This document shows, in pieces, positions 10,051-18,414 of a DNA stretch of 64,000 nucleotides. Position 1 is the first letter of the stretch. Every line of letters begins with the position of its first letter. Under the pieces are notes generated by a model, which searched no databases, was not told the origin of the DNA, and was given only the letters and a program-made list of their open reading frames with translations. Made by a program: the position numbers and the translations under genes. This stretch comes from Desulfurococcaceae archaeon MEX13E-LK6-19 (GTDB lineage: Archaea; Thermoproteota; Thermoprotei_A; Sulfolobales; Desulfurococcaceae). The DNA lies in assembly GCA_029637525.1 (NCBI GenBank), contig CP072660.1, forward strand, positions 496,001-560,000. The letters are read 5' to 3'.

Positions 10051-10320
10051 ATGCCTAGGCCTGGATTGAGGACACATTCGTACAGGAAAGTGTATAGGCG
10101 AACACCAGGTGGGAGAACAGTAATTCACTACGAGTACAGAAAACCAGGTATTGCCAAGTGTGCTATTTGCGGTAAACCATTAAATGGTGTACCACGCGCC
10201 AGACCTGTTGAGTTAAGAAATATGGCAAAAACAATGAAGAGGCCTGAGAGACCATATGGTGGATATTTGTGTCATAGGTGTCTAGCAAGATTGTTGAAAG
10301 AAGCGATTAGAACCACGTAA
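10051..10320 (+). CDS. rpl34e: 50S ribosomal protein L34e
   Basis: Archaeal/eukaryotic large-subunit protein of 89 residues. It begins [20 protein letters not shown] and carries two CxxC pairs (CAIC and CHRC) for a zinc site, with the family motif [25 protein letters not shown] precedes the ATG. The gene starts a small cluster L34e-cmk-L14e-cbf5 that is conserved in crenarchaea. Confidence 0.95.
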   Translation: MPRPGLRTHSYRKVYRRTPGGRTVIHYEYRKPGIAKCAICGKPLNGVPRARPVELRNMAKTMKRPERPYGGYLCHRCLARLLKEAIRTT

Positions 10321-10367
10321 ACAGCCTAAGTTTTGTGCCAGAATTCTTTAATGTTGGTATAGTTTTC

Positions 10368-10376
10368 TATTTAAAC
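10368..10376 (+). promoter_or_regulatory. Putative TATA box for cmk
   Basis: TATTTAAAC is centred 23 bases before TTG 10395. With the usual archaeal spacing of 22-27 bases to the transcription start, the cmk mRNA would be leaderless or nearly so, which agrees with the absence of a ribosome binding site. Confidence 0.5.
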
Positions 10377-10394
10377 TAAGTTAGGTGTTCGTCT

Positions 10395-10928
10395 TTGGTT
10401 GTAATTGTTGTTAGTGGCCCGCCTGGTAGTGGGAAAACTACACAAGCAAAAATGATTGCCGAAAAACTTGGATTAAGATACCATTCTGCGGGCTCAATAT
10501 TTCGCGCTATAGCTAAAGAAAGGGGTATGTCACTCGAAGAATTGAGTATACTAGCGGCTAGGGATCCTAGTATTGATATAGAGATTGATAGAAAGAGTTA
10601 TGAAGAAGCTATTAAGGGTAATGTTGTGCTTGATGGGCATCTGACAGCTTGGATTGTAAAAGATGTTGCAGACATAAAAATTCTTGTGACAGCGCCATTA
10701 AAAGTACGTGTTAAGAGAATTGCGCTAAGAGATAACAAGAGTGTTATAGAAGCATTAAAGGAGACTATTGTAAGAGAGTACATGCAGTACAAGAGGTTCA
10801 TAGAATACTATGGAATAGATCCAACTGACTACAGGATATTTGATATTGTTGTAAACACGGAGAATTTAGGTCCCAACGAAACCTTTAGAGTTATAATGGA
10901 GTGTATAGAGAAAATTTTAAAGCATTAG
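10395..10928 (+). CDS. cmk: Cytidylate kinase
   Basis: Phosphorylates CMP/dCMP with ATP in pyrimidine nucleotide salvage. The 177 residues contain the P-loop GPPGSGKTT (residues 7-15), the substrate-binding YHSAGSIFRAIAKERG segment and the lid region RVKRIALRDNKS of the archaeal short-type Cmk family. It starts at TTG with a TATA box one transcript-start distance upstream. It sits between L34e and L14e as in other crenarchaea. Confidence 0.92.
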   Translation: MVVIVVSGPPGSGKTTQAKMIAEKLGLRYHSAGSIFRAIAKERGMSLEELSILAARDPSIDIEIDRKSYEEAIKGNVVLDGHLTAWIVKDVADIKILVTAPLKVRVKRIALRDNKSVIEALKETIVREYMQYKRFIEYYGIDPTDYRIFDIVVNTENLGPNETFRVIMECIEKILKH

Positions 10929-10974
10929 AGTACTGTTTACCTAACGCTGACAGTAGATGAAAGGGGTGTCTAGT

Positions 10975-11265
10975 ATGCCTGCCATAGAAGTAGGTAGAAT
11001 ATGTGTTAAACTAGCTGGACGTGAAGCTGGAAGGAAGTGTGTAATAGTTGATATAATTGACGACAATTTCGTTCTCATAACAGGTCCTAAGGAATTAACT
11101 GGTGTAAAAAGGAGGAGAGTTAATATAAAGCACATCGAGCCCTTGGATAAAGTGGTCAACATAAAGAAAGGTGCAAGCGATGAAGAAGTGCTAGAAGCAA
11201 TTAAAGCAGCGGGATTAGAGGAATTTATGAAAGAAAAAGTGAAACCCAAGTTATCTATAGTCTAG
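10975..11265 (+). CDS. rpl14e: 50S ribosomal protein L14e
   Basis: KOW-type archaeal/eukaryotic large-subunit protein of 96 residues: [20 protein letters not shown], then [17 protein letters not shown] and [14 protein letters not shown]. An in-frame upstream ATG at 10957 would add six residues, but AGGGGTG at 10960-10966 is spaced correctly for ATG 10975. Confidence 0.94.
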   Translation: MPAIEVGRICVKLAGREAGRKCVIVDIIDDNFVLITGPKELTGVKRRRVNIKHIEPLDKVVNIKKGASDEEVLEAIKAAGLEEFMKEKVKPKLSIV

Positions 11266-11382
11266 AATCCCAAATTACTGGATCAAGGCCTTTTATAGAA
11301 ATTGAATCACTTTATTAACTAATTTAGCTAGAAATTATTTTACCCAGTAACAACAAGATGATGTTATGAGGGATAATGGATC

Positions 11383-12464
11383 TTGAGTTCACGAGAGGGC
11401 ATCTTGTTTCTTGAAAAATTAATCAGATATGTTGGAGAAAAACCTGAATGGATAGTATTGCGTGAAGAAGAAACCGACCCCAATTATGGAGTTCTACCTT
11501 ACAAGAGGCCAATTGAGGAGCTTATAACTAATGGTGTCATAAACCTAGATAAACCACCCGGACCTACAAGCCATGAAGTTGTTGCCTGGATAAAGAAGAT
11601 GTTCGGGCTCAGAAAAGCGGGGCACGGAGGGACCCTCGAGCCCGCCTTCCAATGATTGGAGGCGGGCGGGGAAACCCTAAGGTTACCGGGGTTCTACCAG
11701 TAGCTCTTGAGAATGCTACGAAAGTTATTGGTAACGTTGTTCATACAACGAAGGAGTATGTTATGGTTGTTCAACTGCACTCAAGCGTTTCAGAGGAAAA
11801 ATTGCGAAATGTATTGAAGGAATTCATAGGCAAGATCTATCAGAGACCTCCACTTAGATCTAGTGTTAAAAGAACCATTAGAACGAGGACAATCTACTAT
11901 ATTGAATTAATTGAATACAATGGTAAGTATGCATTGATGAGAGTAGGGTGTGAAGCTGGAACGTATATGCGTAAACTAGCCCACGATATAGGGATACTCC
12001 TTGGCGTAGGCGCTCATATGAGGGAACTGAGGAGGACAAGAACAGGACCATTCAAAGAAGACTCTAGTCTAGTAAAGATGCAGGAGGTTTCAGAAGCTCT
12101 TTATCTATGGAAGAACAATAATGATGAGCGGTTGCTTAGAAAGATAATACTACCTGTGGAAGTAGCTACAGCACATCTCCCGAAAATCGTGATTAGAGAC
12201 ACAGCTGTTGACGCTATAGCGCATGGCGCAGATTTAGCTGTACCCGGTATAGTTAGGCTAACAAAGAATGTGAAAAAGGATTCAGTCGTGGCAATATATA
12301 CGCTCAAAGGAGAATTAGTTGCTTTAGGCAAAGCATTGTATAACGCTGAAGAAATAGCTAACATGAATAGAGGTATTGTAGTGAAAACAAAAAGAGTATA
12401 CATGAAGCCAGGTGTATACCCAGCTACTTGGAAGAAACGGGGGAAGAAGACAAGCGGTGATTAG
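11383..12464 (+). CDS. cbf5: rRNA/H-ACA pseudouridine synthase Cbf5, gene split by an archaeal intron
   Basis: Catalytic subunit of H/ACA RNPs, converting uridine to pseudouridine in rRNA and tRNA. Exon 1 (11383-11638) encodes the N-terminal part through GHGGTL; exon 2 (11674-12464) resumes with PKVTGVLPVALENATKV and continues into a PUA domain near the C-terminus. Unspliced, the frame hits TGA at 11653. Joining 11638 to 11674 yields GHGGTLDPKVTG with the catalytic Asp codon GAC rebuilt across the junction, giving 348 residues, the normal length. Start is TTG 11383. Crenarchaeal cbf5 genes are the classic example of archaeal mRNA introns. Confidence 0.93.
11639..11673 (+). other. 35-nt bulge-helix-bulge intron in cbf5
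   Basis: The RNA folds into a bulge-helix-bulge. Central helix: CCCU 11633-11636 with GGGG 11668-11671 (one G-U pair). 5' bulge: CGA 11637-11639, cut CG|A. 3' bulge: AAA 11672-11674, cut AA|A. Outer helix: AGGG 11628-11631 with CCCU 11675-11678, leaving A11632 unpaired. The intron body is a long hairpin in which GCCCGCC 11640-11646 pairs with GGCGGGC 11661-11667, topped by TCCAA/TTGGA. Excision by the splicing endonuclease at the canonical bulge positions restores the Cbf5 frame exactly. Confidence 0.9.
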
Positions 12465-13053
12465 TCACCATTACTTTTCTAGAAAACCCGGAAGCCCTGG
12501 TAAGAAGTACCTGTTGTCATTACACATACGTGGACTTACACTCGAATTCATAACTTATTCAAGCTTGTTTTCAGGGAAAGAAATAGATAAAGGAACAAAG
12601 CTTCTACTGGAATACATCAAGATCCCCCAAGAAGGCGTTGTGCTTGACATGGGTTGTGGATACGGGGTCATAGGTATTGTTTTAGCTAAAATTAATCCAA
12701 AACTAAAAGTATACATGGTCGACATAAATCCTCTGGCAGTAAAAACAGCGAAACAGAATGCTAAGATCAATAATGTCGAAAACAATGTTGTAATTCTTCA
12801 TGGAGATCTATATGAACCTGTTAAAGGAATGATGTTCGATGCTATATACTCTAACCCACCATTGTCTGCAGGGAAAAACGTGGTCGAAAAAATTATTGTT
12901 GAAGGCAAGAACCACCTAAAAGAAAATGGTTTCATGCAACTGGTTCTGGCAAAAGGAGGCGACTATTACGCAGAAATAGCTAGAAAGAAGTATTCAAGAA
13001 TTGAAATAGTGAGGAAACAAGGGTACACTATCCTAACAGCATACATGAAATAA
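12457..13053 (+). CDS. Class I SAM-dependent methyltransferase, RsmC-like
   Basis: A 198-residue protein with the Rossmann motif LDMGCGYGVIGIVLA near residue 60, an acidic strand end VYMVDINPLAV, and the catalytic YSNPPLSAG (NPPY-type) motif near residue 128. These mark N-methyltransferases acting on bases in RNA such as rRNA m2G enzymes (RsmC/RlmG-like). It opens with ISHHYFSRKPGSPGKK, as in archaeal relatives. The GTG start at 12457 overlaps the cbf5 stop by eight bases and follows a GGGGGAAG element, suggesting coupling to cbf5. Exact substrate is unknown. Confidence 0.8.
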   Translation: MISHHYFSRKPGSPGKKYLLSLHIRGLTLEFITYSSLFSGKEIDKGTKLLLEYIKIPQEGVVLDMGCGYGVIGIVLAKINPKLKVYMVDINPLAVKTAKQNAKINNVENNVVILHGDLYEPVKGMMFDAIYSNPPLSAGKNVVEKIIVEGKNHLKENGFMQLVLAKGGDYYAEIARKKYSRIEIVRKQGYTILTAYMK

Positions 13054-13089
13054 AATTATTAAATCCAAAACTATATTGATAATGGTAGA

Positions 13090-13176
13090 GCCGGGGTGCC
13101 CGAGCGGTCTAAGGGGCCGGCCTTGAGAGCCGGTGGGCGTTCGCCCGCGCGGGTTCGAATCCCGCCCCCGGCGCCA
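13090..13176 (+). tRNA. tRNA-Ser(TGA)
   Basis: Acceptor GCCGGGG 13090-13096 pairs with CCCCGGC 13166-13172; discriminator G, encoded CCA at 13174-13176. The anticodon loop CTTGAGA carries anticodon TGA. A long variable arm (GGGCGTTCGCCC) marks a type II serine tRNA. T-arm GCGGG-TTCGAAT-CCCGC is canonical. No intron. Confidence 0.95.
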
Positions 13177-13363
13177 ATAAAATTCCTTACCCAAATATCC
13201 TACTGTTTAGTCTTTGAAATTAAGACATTGATTCAAATTAATGCCTAGCTTCATGGGTTTATTATGTATTAATTTTTATTAGTATCATTGACGCTATAAG
13301 GTCTTATTAGATTAGTAGGTAGAATAATGTTGCTTAATTTTTTATTTCTACAACTTCAACTTC

Positions 13364-13372
13364 TATTTAAAG
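13364..13372 (+). promoter_or_regulatory. Putative TATA box of the GH130-like gene
   Basis: TATTTAAAG lies 26-34 bases before ATG 13398, a spacing that would give a leaderless or very short-leader mRNA. The rest of the 220-base gap from 13177 is AT-rich and shows no other clear feature. Confidence 0.4.
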
Positions 13373-13397
13373 CTAGGTGTAAGCTCGGGCGTTGTTT

Positions 13398-14501
13398 ATG
13401 GAGTCTGGACTTATGTTCAGATATCTTGATGATATAGCTACTTATAGTGGTTACATAGATTTTATCTTATCAATAATAAATGATGATGCATGTAAAAAAC
13501 TTGCTAAGAAGTTCCTAAAGCATAGGCAAGGCGTGACTATAAGGAGGAAAAAATGTCATAGCCCTACTGGACTGAGATTAATAGCCTACATTCTTCCGAG
13601 CTCATTAAGGGTCTTTACCTCTTTAGGTATTGAGATTCCTCTTCGTGTAGCTACTAATCCAGCCATTATGATTAGAGGGAATGACTTACGTATATATGCT
13701 AGAGTTGGATCAGTTGGTGGAGATTTTGATCATACTTTTATAGTCTACGCAGATGTCCCTATTAGTGAAGCTGAGGGATTGCTTAAGCTTAGTGCTAGAA
13801 CACTATTATACCCATTGTTACCTTATGAAAACGTTGAAGATCCAAGGGTTAGCGTTTCTAATACTGAAGAGTTATATCATGTTAGAGGATTTGATTCAGG
13901 CAAAGGTGCTGTGATAACATTCAAAGCTATACTAAACCAATCACTTAATCGTGTAGTATCACTGGAGCCTATAAGGTTTAGAGATAGAGAAGGAAACGAG
14001 TTTCTATTAAGAGACTATAGAGACACGTTCCCATTAAATGAGAAATATATAGTTGTAAGACCCTTCTTCCGAACCTTACATACGGGAGGGATATTCATTG
14101 GACCCTGTGATGGTGCAGTAGTAAGTTTTGAAGAGCTTAATCCTATACCTGAGTTGTTGCCACAGAGAGATGAGCATAAAACTGGGGGTAATGCCGTACT
14201 GAAGATTAGTAGTAATGAATTCTTACTTGTATACCATAGCGTTGACCATCATGGAGTATATTACACGTATGCTGCCACACTTTCAAAAGATGGCGAACTC
14301 CTCTCAATGACTAGAGATCCCATCATCACGCCGGGTCCAACGGATTATATAGGGCGAAGACCAGGAACAATCTTTGTATGCGGGTTAGCTAAGTATGGTA
14401 ACGAGATACTTATAGCTGCTGGTAAAGACGATGAAGCTATAGTAATATATGGTATTGATGAGAACGATATGTTTGAAAAATTAGAGTATATTAAAGGGTA
14501 A
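13398..14501 (+). CDS. GH130-type glycosidase/phosphorylase-like protein
   Basis: Soluble protein of about 367 residues resembling the five-bladed beta-propeller GH130 family (beta-mannoside phosphorylases and related enzymes). Visible features: ENVEDPRVS (the E-D-P-R blade motif), GGNAVLKISSNEFLLVYHSVDHHGVYYTYAATL, a TDYIGRRPGTIFVCGLAKYG segment and a terminal ILIAAGKDDEAIVIY strand, all as in GH130. A paralogue is encoded on the minus strand at 20688. Starts at TTG 13392, ATG 13398 or ATG 13413 are possible. Substrate is not predictable; mannosides are the commonest for the family. Confidence 0.68.
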   Translation: MESGLMFRYLDDIATYSGYIDFILSIINDDACKKLAKKFLKHRQGVTIRRKKCHSPTGLRLIAYILPSSLRVFTSLGIEIPLRVATNPAIMIRGNDLRIYARVGSVGGDFDHTFIVYADVPISEAEGLLKLSARTLLYPLLPYENVEDPRVSVSNTEELYHVRGFDSGKGAVITFKAILNQSLNRVVSLEPIRFRDREGNEFLLRDYRDTFPLNEKYIVVRPFFRTLHTGGIFIGPCDGAVVSFEELNPIPELLPQRDEHKTGGNAVLKISSNEFLLVYHSVDHHGVYYTYAATLSKDGELLSMTRDPIITPGPTDYIGRRPGTIFVCGLAKYGNEILIAAGKDDEAIVIYGIDENDMFEKLEYIKG

Positions 14502-14602
14502 GATTATTGTAGTGCGGATATTATTAACAATGCCATTCTTAGTTAATTAATGAAGCCTAGGGTATGCTTATATTCTTGCAGGCTTGAGTTTATGTTTCTG
14601 GG

Positions 14603-15472
14603 TTGAAGGTGATGGAGTATATAAATCAATTCTATGGAGTAGTATTAGCGTTACTGGCATCTGTTTTATGGAGTTTAAACCCTCCTATAATAAAGAAATT
14701 TGGTTACGGAATTTCATCAATAGCCCTAAATGCTATGAGAGCCTTTATGGCAATGCTTTTTCTAGTCATTATAGTAATTGTTTATGGTTTTAATGTCGTA
14801 TTTACGCCCATGGGGCTACTTTTCATTCTTGGATCAGCATTAATAGGGCCGGGTATAGGAGACATAATGTACATTAAATCAATAAGAGCTGTAGGAGCAG
14901 GAAGAGCTATAACTATTGGTTATACGTATGTTTTCGTAGCTCAAGCTCTTGCAGTAGTATTTTTAGGCGAAAAAATAACCGTGGGCTTGGTTATTGGTTC
15001 TTTTCTTGCGTTGTGTGGTATATATTTTGTATACCTTGAGGGCAATGACTTAGAGGTAAGTTATAGGAACCTATTAATGGCGCTAATACCCGCTATTGCA
15101 TGGGGTATAGGGAGTGTTGTGAATAAATATGCCTTATTTTACGCAGATCCAATATCATTGGGGTTTATTAGAGCTATTGTACTATCTCTTGTGCTATTAC
15201 CTTTCTCTAGTAGAGAAATAAAGAAGGGGGTTAAGTCGCGTAGAATAGTCCTCGTTGCACTGGTGACTGGTGGATTAGGATATGGTATAGGTATACCATT
15301 GTTTCTTAAAGCAGTGGATATTGTTGGAGTCTCTGTGACAGTTCTTGCGACAACTCTTACACCAGTTCTAGGACGCATATTAAGCGTCGTAATCGCTAAA
15401 GAAAAAATAGACTTGAAAGGAATTATTGGCACATCATTAGTCATATTAGGAATAGTTATCGGGGTACAATAG
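14603..15472 (+). CDS. EamA/DMT-superfamily permease
   Basis: A 289-residue membrane protein with about ten predicted helices in two homologous halves, the EamA (drug/metabolite transporter) architecture. The first half opens LALLASVLWSLNPPIIKKFG and the second LLMALIPAIAWGIGSVVNKYA, both matching the repeated W-[GS]-x-x-x-x-x-x-K pattern. Substrate unknown. TTG 14603 is the first start in frame; ATG 14612 is also possible. Transcribed with, but 100 bases after, the GH130-like gene, so export or uptake of a sugar or metabolite is plausible but unproven. Confidence 0.8.
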   Translation: MKVMEYINQFYGVVLALLASVLWSLNPPIIKKFGYGISSIALNAMRAFMAMLFLVIIVIVYGFNVVFTPMGLLFILGSALIGPGIGDIMYIKSIRAVGAGRAITIGYTYVFVAQALAVVFLGEKITVGLVIGSFLALCGIYFVYLEGNDLEVSYRNLLMALIPAIAWGIGSVVNKYALFYADPISLGFIRAIVLSLVLLPFSSREIKKGVKSRRIVLVALVTGGLGYGIGIPLFLKAVDIVGVSVTVLATTLTPVLGRILSVVIAKEKIDLKGIIGTSLVILGIVIGVQ

Positions 15473-15511
15473 ATCTTGATTAATCTTTCTACGTATGCTA
15501 TTTTTGCTACT

Positions 15512-16225
15512 TTATTGTGGTTTTCTAGCAAGTACGTAGTAGTTTTTGGTTGGTTTAAGGAGTTTTTTCGAAGGATAAAATATGCCCTTCTTTTCGATAA
15601 TGAATCCAACTGATTTTATTTCGTTAATTAACTCATTTAGTGTGAAAAGATAGTAATGTCTTCTATATGTTTTTCCCTTAGAGTATATTTTTTCGGCTTT
15701 TTTGATTATTTTTAGTATTTTAAGAATCTTCTTAAAGTAGTACTTTATTATGAATGGAATGAAGGCTAATTGTTTTAGTGCCCATACAGTTACAAGAATA
15801 AGTCCCTTATTTACGAGTACTCTATAAGCTTCTTTCAATGCTTGGTATCTATAGTTCCTTGATAAAATATGATGAATTACAGCTATGTATAAGGAAGCGT
15901 ACACTTTGTTATCCATTATTGGGAGTTGTATTGCGTCAGCAACTATCGGTAGCACACGATGCTTTTGATCAATTTCTCTATACATTTCTTGTACCATAAC
16001 CTGCGACAAATCTATTGCTATGATTCTTATTCTTTTTCTTTTTGACAAAAAATATTTGATATACTGACCTTTCCCACAACCAATATCTGCAATATAGATG
16101 TCATCATCGGGTATATGGTTTTCTACAAGAGATATTATTCGCCATGGTTTTCTCCTATAACATTTTGCTAATGTATCGTATGCTTTAATGGTCTCCATGG
16201 TAAGATCTTTTTCATCTAATCTCAA
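15512..16225 (-). CDS. Class I SAM methyltransferase, Trm9/ALKBH8-like
   Basis: A 237-residue methyltransferase with motif I IADIGCGKGQYIKYF, the acidic loop IIAIDLSQVMV, motif ADAIQLPIMDNKVYA and a post-I region ALYIAVIHHILS-like segment; the C-terminal KGKTYRRHYYLFTLNELINE resembles Trm9-type enzymes, which methylate wobble uridine side chains in tRNA. Trm9-like identity is suggested by YRRHYYLFT and LL motifs, but small-molecule methyltransferases cannot be excluded. Start is TTG 16225; ATG 16198 is an alternative. Confidence 0.65.
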   Translation of the reverse strand: MRLDEKDLTMETIKAYDTLAKCYRRKPWRIISLVENHIPDDDIYIADIGCGKGQYIKYFLSKRKRIRIIAIDLSQVMVQEMYREIDQKHRVLPIVADAIQLPIMDNKVYASLYIAVIHHILSRNYRYQALKEAYRVLVNKGLILVTVWALKQLAFIPFIIKYYFKKILKILKIIKKAEKIYSKGKTYRRHYYLFTLNELINEIKSVGFIIEKKGIFYPSKKLLKPTKNYYVLARKPQ

Positions 16226-16337
16226 TAATACTGCACCGTAGCGTCTGCCCTTCTTTTTAGTATTGCTTCAAAGTATAGTTTATGATTAAGCTAAGAATAT
16301 ATTGTTCTCTATCATTATCTCTTTATTGGTGAAAAAT

Positions 16338-16817
16338 ATGGGAGAGATTGAGGAGAGAATTGCTGAAAAAGGATTACCAGGTAAATTCGATTACCTAGAA
16401 CATCCTGCAGATGTTTATATTAGAGCCTATGGAAAAGACATAATCGAGTTATTTGAGAACTCTGGTCTCGCTCTATTCGAGACAATGGTTGATACAAGTA
16501 AAGTCGAACCATTGGTCGAAAAAGTCATTGAGACTGAAGGTTTTGATCTAGAGAATTTACTGTATCGCTGGCTAGAAGATCTTCTGACGTTATATTACTC
16601 CGAAAATCTCGTGTTCTCCGAAATAATAGTCAAGGAGATAGTTATCGAGAAAAAGAATGGTGACATATACTATAGACTTAGGGGATTATGCAAAGGAGAA
16701 CAATATAATCAAGAGAAGCATGAACCACGAGTCGAAGTTAAAGCTGTTACTTATCATTTAATGAAAATAGTTAAGGATGAAAACGAGTGGAGAGCCTATT
16801 TTGTACTGGATATATAA
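16338..16817 (+). CDS. Archease (RtcB ligase activator)
   Basis: The 159 residues match archease: KFDYLEHPADVYIRAYGKD with the conserved H-x-A-D metal-binding motif, a central FDLENLLYRWLEDLLTLYYSE helix and a C-terminal EVKAVTYHLMKI strand. Archease activates the RtcB ligase that joins exons cut by the tRNA-splicing endonuclease. This fits a genome segment with several intron-bearing tRNA genes and a spliced mRNA. ATG 16338 is preferred over the upstream in-frame 16302 because a GGTGA lies nearby and the family begins here. Its 3' end overlaps the archaemetzincin gene by 22 bases. Confidence 0.9.
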   Translation: MGEIEERIAEKGLPGKFDYLEHPADVYIRAYGKDIIELFENSGLALFETMVDTSKVEPLVEKVIETEGFDLENLLYRWLEDLLTLYYSENLVFSEIIVKEIVIEKKNGDIYYRLRGLCKGEQYNQEKHEPRVEVKAVTYHLMKIVKDENEWRAYFVLDI

Positions 16818-17368
16818 CTCTTGATCTTGGCTATACATTTATCACAGAAATATGCTGATTTTTCATCTACATCATATATAGTATTACTAAAGCTCATTAC
16901 ACAGCGTCTATTAGTACAGTGATTCAACCCTAGTACATGCCCTAGTTCATGAATTACTTCTTTAACAATTCGTTGGAGATATAGATTATAGTCATATTTC
17001 AAACTGTAAAAGGTGGGGTTTAACCTCTTTGTAAATACAATACAGATCTTAAGACTAGGTAGTGCTTCCCCAAAAATAAAGTTAAGACCTGGCTCATATC
17101 CATCTAAATAACCTATCCCGACTACAATGTATTCCTCAGTATACTCATGGAATAAACTATGTAGCCACTCGATAATACATGAACCAAGGTATTGCCGCCT
17201 ATCCCAATCAAAACACTTCATTGGCGGGTTTTCAACAGAAGGCCATATGAGTACTTCTACATTCTCTCCAAGACTTTTCGATAAAATAGTAGATACCTCA
17301 TCTTTTATGAAATCAATAAAATCAAGTATAAGTGGTCTCGTTAATGGCACGATGAGAAGCCGTAGCAT
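16796..17368 (-). CDS. amzA: Archaemetzincin, zinc metalloprotease
   Basis: The 190-residue protein has the extended zinc motif HELGHVLGLNHC (catalytic Glu, three His) and the downstream cysteine signature of archaemetzincins: CVM, then CDKC with conserved Cys residues binding a second zinc. Family members are small cytosolic proteases of unknown physiological substrate. An AAGGTG element directly upstream supports ATG 17368 over GTG 17374. Convergent overlap with archease at the 3' end. Confidence 0.9.
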   Translation of the reverse strand: MLRLLIVPLTRPLILDFIDFIKDEVSTILSKSLGENVEVLIWPSVENPPMKCFDWDRRQYLGSCIIEWLHSLFHEYTEEYIVVGIGYLDGYEPGLNFIFGEALPSLKICIVFTKRLNPTFYSLKYDYNLYLQRIVKEVIHELGHVLGLNHCTNRRCVMSFSNTIYDVDEKSAYFCDKCIAKIKSYISSTK

Positions 17369-17504
17369 AATCACACCTTAAAGGACTTGTTATCTTCCAC
17401 CTTGGTAGTATGATATTATTATGTTATTGTTGAGATAAGTAATTTACTATTACTGCTTCTAGCCTTCTATAATGGTGATTATTAAGTTTATGATTATGTA
17501 GAAA

Positions 17505-17612
17505 TGGTGCCGCCGGCGGGACTTGAACCCGCGACCACCCGGTCTTCAGCTTCGCCGGAGAGGGGAAACCCCCTCTTTCCTCGGGCGCTCTCCCGGGCTG
17601 AGCTACGGCGGC
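17505..17612 (-). tRNA. tRNA-Phe(GAA) with a noncanonical 31-nt intron after position 30
   Basis: Exon 1 is 17612-17582 and exon 2 is 17550-17505 (CCA encoded). Mature anticodon loop CTGAAGA gives GAA. The intron, 17581-17551, splits the anticodon stem between positions 30 and 31. The bulge-helix-bulge fits exactly: CGCC in exon 1 pairs with GGCG near the intron end, with 5' bulge CGA (CG|A) and 3' bulge AAG (AA|G). The intron forms a GAGGGG/CCCCTC hairpin. Acceptor GCCGCCG/CGGCGGC and T-arm GCGGG-TTCAAGT-CCCGC are perfect. Confidence 0.93.
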
Positions 17613-17718
17613 TCTTCAATTCTATTTCGGTGCTCTGGTGGTTTATTAACTTTAATATACTTTGTGTAAAAGAAATAATTTATGCTGGGAAAAGAGTTCA
17701 ACCAAGAGGTGTACGGTA

Positions 17719-18414
17719 ATGATGGTAGCTATTCTGGTTGGAGGATTCGGGAAAAGATTAAGACCGTATACTGAAGAGGTCCCTAAACCGCTTGTCCCTG
17801 TGGCGGGTAAGCCTATTCTTGAATGGCAGATTTTATGGTTAAAAAAGTATGGATTTGATGAATTTGTGTTGCTTGTCGGTTATAGAAAAGAAAAGATTAT
17901 TGAGTATATAGGAAGCGGGTCTAGGCTCGGTGTAAAAGTTACTTATGTTGTTGAAGATGAACCTCTTGGTACAGGTGGTGCGTTGAAAAACGCTGAACAT
18001 ATACTATCAAGAGAGGATGTATTCATAGCACTTAATGGAGATATAGTAACTAATCTTAACCCGCTAAAACTTGTTGAGACAGTGAAAAAAGCTGGATATG
18101 CTGCTGTACTAGCGGCAATACCCTTGCCTAGTCCCTATGGTGTTTTAGAAATAAGAGGAGATCGTATAGTAGGTTTTCATGAAAAACCAAAACTTTCTGA
18201 CTACTGGATTAATGCAGGAGTATACGCGATGACGCCTGAGGTCTTCAAGTATTTGCCTGAAAAAGGAGATATAGAGAGGACGGCGTTTCCAAAAATGGCT
18301 GAAGCAGGTAAGTTAGGAGCGGTAAAGTATACAGAAATATTCTGGAAGAGTATAGATACACATAAAGATCTTGAAGAAGCCAGTAGGGAGATACAGAAAC
18401 TTGGTGAGCTATAA
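17719..18414 (+). CDS. NDP-sugar pyrophosphorylase (sugar-1-phosphate nucleotidyltransferase)
   Basis: Transfers an NMP to a sugar 1-phosphate to make an activated sugar. The 231 residues have the nucleotidyl-transferase signature LVGGFGKRLRPYTEEVPKPLVPVAGKPILEW in segments, then EPLGTGGALKNAE, the metal-binding LNGDI and the FHEKPKLSDYWINAGVYA strand. There is no C-terminal beta-helix, so it is a short mannose-1-phosphate guanylyltransferase or glucose-1-phosphate thymidylyltransferase type. ATG 17719 follows AGAGGTG at 17705-17711. Neighbouring glycosyltransferase and GH130 genes favour a mannose donor pathway. Confidence 0.83.
   Translation: MMVAILVGGFGKRLRPYTEEVPKPLVPVAGKPILEWQILWLKKYGFDEFVLLVGYRKEKIIEYIGSGSRLGVKVTYVVEDEPLGTGGALKNAEHILSREDVFIALNGDIVTNLNPLKLVETVKKAGYAAVLAAIPLPSPYGVLEIRGDRIVGFHEKPKLSDYWINAGVYAMTPEVFKYLPEKGDIERTAFPKMAEAGKLGAVKYTEIFWKSIDTHKDLEEASREIQKLGEL

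Noticed and set aside
11639-11673. cbf5 as a frameshifted pseudogene
   Set aside because: The interruption has exact bulge-helix-bulge boundaries and its removal restores the catalytic Asp and full frame, so an intron explains it better than a mutation.
17504-17719. Plus-strand frame reading PPAGLEPATTRSSASPERG
   Set aside because: It is the antisense translation of the tRNA-Phe gene, a known artefact; no ribosome binding site or homology.
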